Below are positions 13,056 to 24,740 of a DNA stretch of 64,000 nt, one piece after another (positions within the stretch are counted from its first letter, which is position 1; every line of letters begins with the position of its first letter). The notes below the pieces were generated by a model. It had not been told where the DNA came from and ran no database searches. It saw nothing but the letters and a program-made list of their open reading frames with translations. The stretch is from Larimichthys crocea (taxonomy: Eukaryota; Chordata; Actinopteri; Sciaenidae), in assembly GCF_000972845.2 (NCBI RefSeq), contig NC_040017.1:26921954-26985953 (forward strand). Reading direction: 5' to 3'. The translations under genes were made by a program, and so were the position numbers.

Positions 13056-15404
13056 TAAAGCACTGCTAGCTAAAAACACAAATACACGAGCGTCTGCCAG
13101 CACAGTTTGTTCTTTGCTCCGCGCTGTTAGCTGAACATCTGCAGGCTCCGGGGTCATTATGACTTTATACATCAAGGCTTTCAAAAAAAGGCCTTACGCT
13201 AAAAACATACAACAGTAGCTCAGGCCAAGTTAGAGTGGTGATGTGTGGCAAAATAAAACCAGGTCAACACGATTCAGTCACATGGTTCCTGAAATAAAAG
13301 CTGAAATACTCGACTAAGGGGGCGCTTTAATCCGCTTTAAGTACGTTACAGTACAGAAATGTAGATTTTTAGCATGCGTAGCACCACATGTAGCACTAGC
13401 ACTGTCCAGAGTCACACAAACCCACACAGTTCTGGAGTTACACTGTAAGACCGAGCTGGTTTTCAGGTCAGCCAGTTTGAGCCGTTACACAAACACTTTG
13501 AGTGTTGCTCAGTCTGTGAGGCCTGGTTCTGTCTTCTTTATGCTTTGAAGTCTATAAAGGGAGAAATTTGGTACTTTTCCAGTTCATCTCATGTACACAC
13601 TGAAAGTCAAAACACCACTTGCAGTTTCTGGAGAGATTTGTGCCGTTCTGTAACACACACACACATCTCATTTCCCATTCTCAACAACGGCCACGTCATT
13701 CTGTTTTTAAAGCTGTGTCAGAGAATAATATCAGTCAAGCTGTTGATGAGAATAAAACCATTATTTTAAAATATTGTACCGTTTCAAATGGTCGAGCCAT
13801 TGTCAACACAAACCAATAATTTGTTTGATACTTGTAAGTGATGTATCCACTTTTAGTGTGTATACCAACATATTCAATCTTTGTTTTAACAGTTACAACA
13901 TAGGTACAACGTAATTCATAGTTTTAATCAGGAAAGTAAGAAAAAATAAATAATACATAAAAAATGAAAACCAAAAAAACAAGCTACAGAAGGGCTACAT
14001 TTCAAAATAAATTATGCTCTTAACATGAGCAACATTTTCTCCCAAACTACAATGAAAAGAATCGCACAGCCAAAGGGATCATTTTATAGACATCAACAAA
14101 TACTTTATAATCAAAAGATCCAAATCATATATTTTCCTTTAACTCAAATCCACTGGATTTAAATTCAGACTCCGCTCAGAATACAAAACGATCTCCCAAA
14201 CACAGTGAACGCTCGCTTCCATAAGTACTTTTTAAGTCCATCAAAAATTTCGTATTAGTTAGATTCATCTTCCAAAAGAATATTTACAAATGATCAAGTA
14301 ACTATAAACACTGTCGACACAGGCGGGTTACACCCTGCCAGCTCCCAACACTGGCTGCATGAACGGTGTGGAGGAATGTACAGTGGCAAAATGTGTGTGT
14401 GTATGCTTGGCGTGGATTAAGTTATTTCTGTCCTTAATTGACCTTGAGCCATGCTGACGCTGGATCATTTGAATGTAATGCGAATGCCACTTGAGTTTAG
14501 TGGCTACAAACAACAGTGTGTGTTTCTCTGAAAGTGTGTGTGTAGTAGATTGTCCTGATGTTAAAGATTAGGCCTCAACTGAGCGCTGAGCAGAAAGGCA
14601 CATCGTAACATGAAATGAAGCAGATTGGGAGAGAGGCTGACTCTGTGCTTCGCTCCATAGTGGAATAACACCCGACTTTTCCCTGCGATGCAAACACAGC
14701 GTACAGTTTCACAGTTTTTAAAGAATGGGGGTATAAGATGCAAAATAAAGACACAACAGTAATATGCACACATCAGACGAGGGTCAAATCATGTCTGTTC
14801 TTACTCTCCAACTCAGAGGGTGTCAGAAGAGTGTAGAGATACAATTACCAGAAAATTTGATTAGATATATTAAGACTGACTCTTGGTATTGAAACGCCAG
14901 TTTCTAAATATCCATATTTTCCAAAACAAAACATGAAAATGTTTTTGTGATGACATCCTTTGACCCAGGTCTGCCATGCACACACACACATACACACACT
15001 GACTCACTTGAGTCACGCTTGCTACATAAAGAGCCCCCGAGATGTTGACAAAGACAGAAAGTGGATTTTACAAAATATACAAGTAGGAAGATGACCGTCA
15101 GTCCGTCAGCTGCAGTCTGTACCAGCAGACTGACTGATGGACAGACCGTCGGGCAGACAGACAGGCAGGGCCCAGTTTCCACAGGTAGCACCCTGATCCA
15201 GCCCACAGGTGGCACAGACACCTCCAGCTGCTGGTCGCATCCTCCAAAAATATTTGTTCAAGCAAACATTTGATTTCAGGCCACGTTAATCCTTCGGGTT
15301 CAAATGGACAACAGCATGTTGTTCCACTCACTCGCCACAGTCCGATCGCCTGAATGTCCTGAATGTAAAAAAGTTGCCATGGCAACTGATGTTTGCAGGT
15401 GAGT

Positions 15405-15500
15405 CTATGTAAGCCTGTAAAGAGTGCTGAGAGTCTGGGTGATGAAATTGAGGAGTCCTCGGCAGGCGTCTCTCCAGTCCTGCCAGTGGGGGGCGACGTG
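15405..15500 (-). CDS. bbc3: bbc3 terminal coding exon
   Basis: On the minus strand the acceptor CTCTCTCGCAG precedes HVAPHWQDWRDACRGLLNFI, then TQTLSTLYRLT and TAG (15407-15405). The amphipathic to hydrophobic tail parallels the C-terminal segment of mammalian Puma (WRVLYNLIMGLL), the membrane-targeting part. Confidence 0.92.
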   Translation of the reverse strand, partial: HVAPHWQDWRDACRGLLNFITQTLSTLYRLT

Positions 15501-16437
15501 CTGCGAGAGAGAGAGGAAGAGACATTAGTCGAAATAAAACACAGACACACACGATTATTCAACGTCTGACCTTTTCAGGCAAACCAAGATGCTAAAAAAT
15601 GCGCATTTATTGAAAAAGTGTCCTACAAACAGCGCTTACAACATAATAGACTTCATCAAAAATTCATGTCAACGCTGTTCTCTATTGTCCCCGCTGACAT
15701 GTAGCAGCAGAGAGACTGTTAAAAACCCATTTTACAAACGCAGTGAAGTGGACCGGAGTTTGACTGAGCTGCTGCAGCATTCCTGAACATACTCCAGGCT
15801 GATTATTCAGTATCTCATAAAGATTTAAAGACTGGACTGCAAAAGCATAAAAAATATTAACATAATGTCAATGTTGAAGTGAACAGGAGAAGGACGTAGT
15901 GAAGAGAAAGAAAAAGAGATTATTATGAGGAACACTCACAAACAAGTGCTCTGTGTTCAGGATGCGACTCTGAACTGCCCGAACCTCCCGTGCCTGTGGT
16001 TAACCCTCCCTCCTTCCCTCCCTCCTTCCTTTACAATCTCCATCCCTCCTTCCCTCATTCCTTTTGTTGTAAACTGCCCATTTACAAAAAGTGTGTGACT
16101 GACTGTGCTTCTGGAACAGCTGTGTTGTAAACAACACACACACACACACACGATTTCCTCAATTTCCCCTCGAGAGTAAAGTATCTGTCTGTTATTGTCA
16201 TGCACACACACACAGACACACACACACAGACAGAGCAGGAGACAGTTCAATGAGGGCAGCAACCCCAGAAACCTGCTGCACATGTCTGCAGAGGGGATGT
16301 TACACCCTCATAAAGTGTGTGTGTGCAATCCATGAGTCAGAGGCAAGAGAAGGTGACGTCATCTTTGTTTATGTGCATAAAGCGGGAGGGAGGGGGGGCT
16401 GCCAGCTCCTCACGCGATCTCAAGAACAGAAGGAGGG

Positions 16438-16488
<51 letters not shown>

Positions 16489-16853
16489 CGAGATAAAGAA
16501 ATACTAATGAAGTGAAACAGACAGACAGACAGCAGGGGAGGAAAAGTCATTTAATCTGTGTTGGATATAAAAAAAAACGATATTCTGCCAACCATGATAT
16601 CTGAAAACTATTGTATGTGTAAGTTATTGCATGCATATGGAGAATAATGAAGAGTGTAGAAATGTGTGTGAAGACCAACAATAAAAAAAACAAAGAGAAA
16701 ACATTAAAAAGAGACAAAGAGAAGAAAAGAAAGTGAAAAAAGAGTAAGAACAGAGAAGAGGAAGGGCTGATGGAAGGAAGAGAAAAACTGGTTCACAGCA
16801 CACAGACGACATCGATTCACTCTTTCACACACACATGCATGTATTGATCAGTC

Positions 16854-16937
<84 letters not shown>

Positions 16938-17040
16938 ATTACACATGCATACAAGCTCACATGCTTGTCCATGCAAGAACACACTGTACTGATAAGAATC
17001 AATGTGACTGTGCTATATTCAAGGACACAGTAAACACTGT

Positions 17041-17080
<40 letters not shown>

Positions 17081-18565
17081 CATCAGCTCGACTCGTGGAG
17101 GGACAACACTAACCCAGTAAACTCACCATGATGAGGCTGAATGTTCACACAGTTTGTTTACTGTGTTTACTGTTCCACTGATGATCATTTCAAATCTAAT
17201 TTACACGCGTGCTTGTTTGTAAGTGAGGAAGCACAGACAGCTGGTGTTGTAACCGAGGTGAAAATGTTGCTGTTGCAAATCTGTCTTGTTTTTGCACACA
17301 CAAACAAATTTGGCAACAGCAGAGGAAACACATTCAGTGCAACAAAGCAAAACACAGGCTGCTCTGATGACTGATTCACTTTTCCTTCTTCTGCTGACAC
17401 ATGAAGGCGTCTTCTTCTCCTCTCTCTCTATTTCAAGTCAATGACCATGTTAACTTTTAATGTGGGTGGGGAACAGAGAGAGCAGCATGTGTAACTGTGG
17501 CATGCAAATCTGGACAAACACCAGCGATGTAAAATGTTAATTTTTACTCCAACAAAAAATCCAACCACAAGAGATCCACGAGCATACAGTCACAGTCTGT
17601 ATGATCAGCTGCAGACGGACACACATGACCAAAACATGAGGATAACACATTGAAGCCCCGTTCCTCCTCTTACCGCTCTCCGGAGAACTGTGGCATTGAA
17701 TTCATCTCCAATGGCTCTCAGCTGATTGGCCACTCTCCTGACCTCCATCTCCTGTACTGCCTCTTCTCTGGGGGCTCTGTGATGTGTCGAAACCCAGGAT
17801 GGGTGTTCGTTCTGGGGCAGCAGATCAGGCAGAGGGCCCTGTCGGCTGCAGGCCTCCTGGTGCTCTTCTCTGTCTGAGCCTGCAGCAGGAAAGATAAAAT
17901 ATATTCAGAAAATTAGATATTAACAAAGAAAAATGTCTTCATTATATTTTACCATTGTTCTTCCTCTTGCCTGACAGGCTGACTTTCTCTGGAGAACAAA
18001 TGTTCATGTATGAAGAGATAACGGAGCTTCACTGAATATGCAGAGCCTCTGGTTATGTTTAATTGATTTTCAACAAGCTGCGTACGTTATGAGCCTCCTC
18101 ACACTGAGAGACGGTTCACAACGGGGGATCTGTGCACACAGAGTAACACATGGGCAGGATACACAGGTCAGACGCCAGCCAAGCAACAGAGACCTATTTA
18201 ATGAACAAACATACCAGAACACACCCAAACATACACAGTGTCATACACAGACTGCCCAGCAACCCTCAGTCAAACCTTTCAGGCTGTATGGATCAAGTTC
18301 AACGGCAATGTGATTTTACAGGTGACCTGGTTACTATAGAGACAGATAACGATGAATCCCATACCATTTGACAAAAAGGCATTAAAGATTTACTAAAACT
18401 AGTTACTGGCCATGTTACTAGTTCCCCGTCAGGTTGTTTAGTTCTCTGGCCTACAAACACACAAACATACACACACACATTTCTTGAGAGGCTGATGGGG
18501 TGACTTATTCCTCTTCATGGAATTTGGGAGAATAATCTTTTAATCTGCTTAATAAGTCTGGTACT

Positions 18566-18611
<46 letters not shown>

Positions 18612-21600
18612 GTGTTTACAGACTTGTGTGTGTGTATTTGTTTTTTCAAACAGACAGATACCTGAAACGTCTGTCGGGTCACTTTAGCGTGACAAACAGG
18701 CCTGAAACTCCTCGGGATATTGTGATTTTCTGAAAGCTGACGTGGAGTAAATGTGATGGAAACATTTGTTTGTTTATTGTTTATTTGTGTTTACTTATTA
18801 TTTGCATTAATTATTATAATTTAGTTGTTTTTCTTAGTTCATTTAGATCTGTTAAAGCCTACTATATACAAAACAAATTGAAAAGTACTTTTCAAATTGA
18901 ACTGGCCAGGCAATTTTGTTATTTCTCTCATTCATTTGCTTAAAATGTGATTTATTTATTGTAATTTGTTTTGCACTGAATTTTAATGTCTTTGGTATTG
19001 TGCAGTTTTGAATACTGTGTTCTAACCTTTGCTTCAGACAGACACTCTGTTCTAACCTTTGGGTCCCCAGCTTGTGTTTTTTAATTTGTCCACACCTTTT
19101 CTGTGGACTGACCTCTGTCTCCAGCACTGAGCTGAGCGCCTGTGGCAACCACAACTCTAGTTGCCACGGAAACGGGCACCCCTGGCAACCACAGCATCTG
19201 CTTTGCTAGGAAGATTACAACTGATCCTTTAAAGATGCAGGTGACTAGACAGAGAGAGAGAGACGGAGAGAGAAAGACAGAGACGGAAAAGAGAGAGCGG
19301 TAGAAAAAAACAAACAAATAGAAAACCCTGGCTTGTTGCCAAGGTAACTCTAAGGCAGCACTCGTGGAGACATCTCTGTGTGATTGGCTGACAGAGCGTG
19401 GAGCTGAACTGTGATAGGGTTGATGGAAGGGAAGGGGGTGGTACTGGACTGGGAATGAACCGTCTGTTTGATACACTGACAGCCTGACAAGATGACAGAG
19501 AGTTAAATGTGCTGGACAGGAAGGACTGAGGATGGTCTGGTTAGTGTTGCAGGGGGTATTAAAAATCTAAACAGACCAAACCAAAGAACAAACAGATATA
19601 ACGGTGGGAACTCCCTCACATCATTTATTTTGTTCCTTTAATACTGCATTTTGTTTTCTGTCTGAATCTTTTATTATGAAACATTATGAACTGTTCCTGT
19701 TTCTTTTTCTATGATTGTGATGTAATGCCCTAAAACTCATCTGTTCAATGATCGACAGAAATAATAGCATTAAAACAAATTAACTGAAAATGTACCTACA
19801 AAATGCAGATTACAGACAATTTGCAGATTATCCACATTTACTTGCTGAGTGCATAATAACTATATAACTGATTAATAAATGACTAATAAATTAACTGACT
19901 AATTAAAGTGTCTCTCTCTCATGTTTCTCTGCTTTATTAATACGTTAATTAGGAAACTTGTGGATTATCCCAAATATTGAACTAATTGATTAACTAGTTT
20001 ACTGAGTAGCTAACTGATAACTTACTTACCGACTGGATAACAAACTGACTGAATGACTGTCTGACTGATGAGCCTGATTAACAAACTGAGGATAACTGAC
20101 TGGCAGACTTGACTTTATGCTGCCTGGCTGAGCCGCTCACTTGCTTCACATTGTTTCTCTGTAGCAGACTGAGTGCAGGACAAGTCTGAACATGCCCGAG
20201 ATGCACAGCTGACCTACAGCTGAGAGAGGAGGAGGATAGGGGAGGGAGAAGAGGGGGGGTACTTATCTATTTACATTGCCAGAAATCTGTCATAACACGG
20301 TGGATCAGTGCCAAGTGTGAACCTGCCTTTCCTGAAACACGCTGAGCCACCTGAATTTCCCTTTCTGTCCCTCCAGGATACTCAGTGTTTGGACTGACTC
20401 GACATGATTCATCCCATGATAATACAAGGTGTCTCCCTCTTCACTGAACTCAAAGCTCTCCTGTTGTGACTAAACAGAAGAGTCCAAATTAAACAAACTG
20501 CAAAATAATTTACTGCTACAGCCAAAGAGAATCACACAAACAGTAGCAGAAACCAACTTATTGAGAGATAAATCAACAACAAATGTATATTTTTATGACA
20601 CAGAGAAGAAAAAAAACTAAGTACCAAAGTATTTCATATCTCTATTTGACAATGCACATCCAAACAATCTGCAAGGTTTATAAATGTTAGAGAGATTTTC
20701 ACTAAAGAAAAGAAGGATTTGTCTCCCCTCCTCTTCACACCTCGTGAGTGCAGACCGACAGATATCATTCATCGTCTGGTGAACAAAACCGGTTTGAGCA
20801 GTTTTACTGTCTGAGTTCTGTGTAGCTTCCTGCTATACAGCAGCACAGCGGCCTGCTGGTAACAAGGCCGGGGAGTCACATGTTTATCCCTGCAACAGCT
20901 GTAACACATCTCCTCATTCTGTACTCTTCCTCCTCCACCTGCCCCCCATCAACACTGCCCAAACAGTCTACTGTCATGGAAATACAGCCCTGGGCACACA
21001 TGACCATGATGTGCTAACTGCAAACTTCAATGTTTATCTAAGCGTGGAGGTCTGCATGGTAAACGGAGCTGTGTGGCTGAGTCACATCTGATGTTTTTCC
21101 ATTTTTATCAGAACCTGCATCCACTGCTGCTCATCTAGTCAATCTACAGCGTGTGCCTGCAGAGGTGGACCTGCCAGCATTGGCTATAAATCAATGAATC
21201 AATGCTGGCACTGTTGTTGATCGTTCTGGCAGGTTGGATGATTACTGATGTGCTCTGATACAGATCTTAGTGTTACATTTTTCCCCTTTCCCTGTCCGTC
21301 AAAACAAAATGTTGTTTTTGTCGATGGTCTTACCTGACTGCTCTCCTGAGAAGCTTCCATCCCTCTCTTCCCTCTGATTACAAAGCGGTGAAGGAGGAGG
21401 TGTTGATGATGGCGATAACGCAGGTAACTGCTGGTGAGTCTGGGCCTCATCATGGCTCTCTGACTGGGGGTAAGGCAGCGGGTACGACATATAGATAGCC
21501 TGGAAAGGGTGCAGATGGTGGTGATTATGATGGAGGTGCATGGCACCGGTGCCAGCTCCAGAGCCGGTGGTGATGGTGGTTGTGGTGAGAAGACCAGGCC

Positions 21601-21712
21601 AGTTGGGGAAAGGGCGAGGCAGCTCCATGCGGCAGGTGTTGTGGCGAGAGAGAGGTCCATTTGCTCCACCTCCAGTTTCCCCAACATTCTCGATGGTCTC
21701 TGCACGGGCCAT
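15405..21712 (-). CDS. bbc3: Bcl-2-binding component 3 (Puma), BH3-only protein
   Basis: Puma is a p53-induced BH3-only protein that binds anti-apoptotic Bcl-2 proteins at the mitochondrial outer membrane and triggers apoptosis. The coding segments on the minus strand are 21712-21334, 17879-17674 and 15500-15405: 681 nt, 226 residues plus TAG. The protein starts MARAETIEN (human Puma also starts MARA). It has a low-complexity Thr/Gly/His/Pro/Ser stretch, then a BH3 helix with core LRAIGDEFN inside VRRVANQL...NATVLRRA, and a C-terminal hydrophobic helix around GLLNFITQTLSTLYRL. The BH3 core follows the LxxxGDxxN pattern; human Puma has LRRMADDLN. All three segments join in frame with GT/AG sites. 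It sits between sae1 and ccdc9, as in human. The long N-terminal region is poorly conserved, and upstream non-coding exons are only guessed. Confidence 0.93.
16441..16487. repeat. (AG)n microsatellite
   Basis: An uninterrupted AG dinucleotide run of about 23 units within a bbc3 intron. Confidence 0.97.
16857..16934. repeat. (CA)n microsatellite
   Basis: This is the longest CA run in the window, about 39 uninterrupted units. A second run of about 19 units follows at 17042-17079. Confidence 0.97.
17042..17079. repeat. (CA)n microsatellite
   Basis: About 19 uninterrupted CA units, about 110 bp from the longer run in the same bbc3 intron. Confidence 0.97.
17674..17879 (-). CDS. bbc3: bbc3 BH3-domain exon
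   Basis: The exon is 206 nt, with minus-strand acceptor CCTGCTGCAG and donor GTAAGA. It encodes SDREEHQEACSRQGPLPDLL, then LPQNEHPSWVSTHHR and EMEVRRVANQLRAIGDEFNA, ending TVLRRA. The BH3 core LRAIGDEFN carries the invariant Leu and the Gly-Asp pair. It enters in phase 1 (Gly codon split) and ends in phase 0, matching its neighbours. Confidence 0.95.
18567..18606. repeat. (TG)n microsatellite
   Basis: About 20 uninterrupted TG units in the bbc3 intron. Confidence 0.97.
20178..20197. promoter_or_regulatory. p53 response element (perfect consensus, no spacer)
   Basis: The sequence GGACAAGTCT GAACATGCCC fits RRRCWWGYYY twice at all 20 positions with zero spacer. It lies in the bbc3 intron, about 1.1 kb downstream of the exon holding the start codon. 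BBC3 is a classic direct p53 target, and the human gene carries p53 elements near its promoter. By chance a perfect spacer-free site is expected about 64000/2^24, or 0.004 times, in a window this size with even base composition. Binding itself is inferred. Confidence 0.8.
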
Positions 21713-21724
21713 CTCAGTAGTAGC
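21334..21724 (-). CDS. bbc3: bbc3 exon with start codon
   Basis: On the minus strand the acceptor TTATTCAG ends at 21725; 12 untranslated bases precede ATG at 21712-21710. The exon encodes MARAETIENVGETGGGANGP, then a region with TTTTITTGSGAGTG, HLHHNHHHLHPF and Pro/Ser runs, ending SFSGEQS plus one base before donor GTAAGA. The start was chosen for the MARA opening shared with mammalian Puma. An open frame extends 14 codons upstream, but only across the acceptor. Confidence 0.9.
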
Positions 21725-23360
21725 CTGAATAACACAAGCGTGTACAAATGTCAATACACACCCATATGTAAGTCATAGGTGGTTTTAAATACATATTCAT
21801 CTAAGAAATTAACACCAAAGTGCTAAAAGCTAAAATAATTAAGAGCTATAAGCTATATAAAATTCAATACAACTACTGACAGAATTGTAAACTGCATGTC
21901 TACTTGACAGTAAATTAACCTCAGATTGGCCTGATAAACAATGTTTTTGTATTTCACGATATAAACACATAAATCAGCTGTTCTAATTATAGCATCGTTG
22001 TTTTTCTCCTCCCTCTGTTCTTCACCGGTTTGACCCACCAGCCTAAATTCTCCTTCCGGCCGCTGGGGGGCGACAGCGGCGGCTTCCCTTCGTGAGCACG
22101 AGACTTGTGTTTGTAAACAAATCCGTGCCGCCCGAGCACGAGGAAGCGCGCACGCGTACTCACACACAGAGAGCGCGAGAGGAGCGCGCGCAGCGGCTCC
22201 ACGCGAGTTTTAACGGCAGAAACGTCAACGTTCAGCCGTTAACCGAGCAGAAAACCGGATAAATCATCGACGTTGAAGCGTGAATCATGAAAACCAGCCG
22301 CAGAAACGTCAGATCCCGCTTCTTTCCGAAGACAAGCTCGATATTTACGTTTCCAAATGACGTCCGAACAAAAAATAAATAACCAGTAAAGACATAAAAT
22401 GTCCGACGAGCGAGAATCGTTTGTCTTTAAGGGTGGAAACCCCTGAAGATGAATCCATAAATAATGATACATCTGTCAAACTGCGGTGTTAACGACGAGT
22501 TTTGACAATAACGTTGAAACACACCTCCATCTTTAACGTCAAGATGTTCATGTTAGTCTAAATCACAGTTTTAAACACAAGTCTGCGCTTCATCTCTGAT
22601 GTTTCGCGGTTCCGTCGGTAACTTTTCGGTAACTAACAAGTCGAGACATGTCGCAAAGAAAAAAAAAAACACAAAATGATCGAAGCTAAGTCAACACAGA
22701 GACCGACACAGAGACCGACACAGAGACACAGAGACACAGAGACACAACAGTCCGAGCTGTGTTTAACGCAGTGTGTCCGAGCTCTGTTTGTCTGTTGGAC
22801 ACGGGATGCAGCGTGCCTTTCTCTGACAGCTGGGCAGATGATGCAACGCGGGACTGTCAAATTCAAACTAAACTTCTGCAGCTATCAAAGACAGCGTGTC
22901 CACATTAAAACACTCACTTGTTGGTCTGTCTGGCGATCCGTGGTGAGGCTGTCTGCAGGTCACAAACCGACGGTAACAGGTGGACATCAGAGGGGATCAA
23001 ATGTGCCAAACAAGCAGCTGATGCGACCGGCGAAGGATCACAAGACGAAGTTAAAAAGTCCACACGGAGGAAAACGCGTCACTCCATCTCCAGCCTGGAT
23101 TGTCTCAGTTAATATTCGTGTTTTTCTGTCTGTTAACCCATGAAAACAAAGATATGGACGCACAGCCGACGAGATGTGACTAATAACGGAGCGGCTTGCT
23201 GTCTGCTTGTTGTCTGTCTGCTTGTTGTCTGTCTGCTTGTTGTCTGTCTGCTTGTTGTCTGTCCGGGCTTTTCGGGCTCTCTGCTTCTCCTCCGCCTTAA
23301 GACTGTCACGGTCAAGCGCGAAAAGCACACTTCACGTCCGGTGTGGATTTTCAAAATAAA
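21725..23360 (-). promoter_or_regulatory. CpG-rich 5' region of bbc3
   Basis: The DNA at about 22000-22350 and 22600-23350 is richer in CpG than its surroundings and has minus-strand donor-like GTGAGT sites ending possible non-coding exons at 22164 (CTCTGTGT/GTGAGTAC) and 22918 (ACCAACAA/GTGAGTG). One or both could be a 5'UTR exon spliced to 21724. A near-consensus p53 half-site (AGACATGTCG) lies at about 22644. No TATA box or start site was identified. Confidence 0.4.
23206..23265. repeat. 15-bp minisatellite, four copies
   Basis: The unit CTTGTTGTCTGTCTG is repeated at 23206, 23221, 23236 and 23251, the last with one change. On the minus strand it keeps a frame open as repeated DNKQT, but nothing else supports coding. 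Confidence 0.92.
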
Positions 23361-23663
23361 CTACACATGTCCTATTTTATGAATATCAATTGATCTGTCA
23401 CCAGATTCACCTTAAACTCATTTATAATTTTACCATTCTGCAATTTAGGTATATTTTAGTAACAATTTATCCTCCATTTGAACGTCTTTCTGATCCGGAC
23501 CCCTCTGGAATGTGCGTCTTTTTTTAACTCTACTTATTATGCTTTTATTTTGATGGTTGAATCGTTGTTAACTGGTTTATATGACTTCCTTCGCCAGCCA
23601 CGCCTCCTCTCCTCCTCCTCAGACAAGTGTGGACATGCACCTCGACAGGATGCTGCAGTTTCC

Positions 23664-23666
<3 letters not shown>

Positions 23667-23740
<74 letters not shown>
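23667..23740. repeat. compound (TC)n-(TCTG)n microsatellite
   Basis: About 21 TC units run directly into about seven TCTG units. The long open frames over it are repeat translations. Confidence 0.95.
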
Positions 23741-23741
<1 letters not shown>

Positions 23742-24740
23742 GTCCCGAAACGCCTGCAGCATTATAAAAACAACATTTGGATATCTGTTTCCATGTCTGT
23801 CTCTGTGAGCTCAGTCCAGCAAACTTTATTACCAGCCTGTCCATGGGATGATCCATTAAACAGTTAATGCTCCTCACATCCTGTATTTTCACTCCTCTCA
23901 CTCTTTAACTCTTTATCTCTCATCAGGGAACAGAAGACACTTCCTCGTCATGTGATAACTCCCCCACAAGAATCAACAAAACATCCTCCCACCCACACAC
24001 ACAAACACACTCCTCTTGTCCCTCACACCCTAGCTGGCTTTCCCCCTAATTTCCTTCTCAGCTTGACACATCTGCAGCAGCTGTAAACTAACACAATGTG
24101 CTCCTGTGTGGAGTTGACAGAGCTTCAGCTTGGTTTATTTCAACACCTTCATCACAAGTACAGTCAAAGTGTCAAAGTCTTTAGTACCTATAATCACTTC
24201 TGATGCTTGTGATTTAGTTTTGCATGTGATTCATGCAAAGAAAGATAAACTTCTGATGGTTCACCAGTCATCCACATCAACAGCTATCGTGTGACATCAC
24301 GGTGTAAACAACCCTGTGTGGGTGTAAAGTTACCCTATATGTTGCTGTAGATTCCCTTTGGATGAGTGGCACACTGTGTTCTCGTGTACATTTATCTTGA
24401 GGGTTAGTCGTTGCATTATATTCTCACAGAATGACTGAACTGAAGTGACGTGTCTTGTGCAAACACTCTCGATTGACTGTGATTAGAGTCTACATGTTGT
24501 GCATGTTACATGGAGTGCAAATGGACAATGAAGAGTGCTGACTTGCATTATTTAAACAGGTCAGACTACATGGGCATTACTGAGGATTTGATTATGCATT
24601 TAAGAAGTAAATAAATACACTGAATTTTAATCCACTCTGGTGAATACATTTACTGTAGCTGCACAGATGTTGTGGTGGCATGTGTTTGTTATTCATCAGA
24701 TTGTTTTGCATTATTCAGTAGCAGTAGAAAAAAAAATGTT

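Larger units (their letters stand above)
12790..15404 (-). other. inferred bbc3 3'UTR
   Basis: The region runs from the bbc3 stop codon to the AATAAA at 12815-12810 and has no competing gene. It holds a perfect 17-bp-stem hairpin at 13015-13055. The UTR extent is an inference from the poly(A) motif; a shorter UTR ending at an ATTAAA variant is possible. Confidence 0.45.
15501..17673 (-). other. bbc3 intron between BH3 and terminal exons
   Basis: The intron is 2.2 kb with several long microsatellites: (AG)n at 16441-16487 and (CA)n at 16857-16934 and 17042-17079. There are no other genes; the open frames are repeat translations. Confidence 0.8.
17880..21333 (-). other. bbc3 intron upstream of BH3 exon
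   Basis: This 3.45-kb intron contains a TG microsatellite (18567-18606), purine-rich tracts and the perfect p53 consensus element at 20178-20197. No other coding content is supported. Confidence 0.8.

Noticed and set aside
15098..15562. 154-codon minus-strand frame near the bbc3 last exon
   Set aside because: It overlaps the real exon in another frame; the correct frame has a clean acceptor and the Puma-like tail.
16835..17131. Thr/His and Cys/Val repeat frames
   Set aside because: They are translations of CA/TG microsatellites.
21199..21747. 182-codon minus-strand frame over the bbc3 first coding exon
   Set aside because: It overlaps the true bbc3 frame in another phase. The MARAETIEN frame joins correctly to the BH3 exon; this one does not.
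22644..22653. p53 half-site AGACATGTCG near the bbc3 5' region
   Set aside because: It has one mismatch and no adjacent second half-site; single half-sites are common (for example 11873 and 33091), so it is not called as an element.
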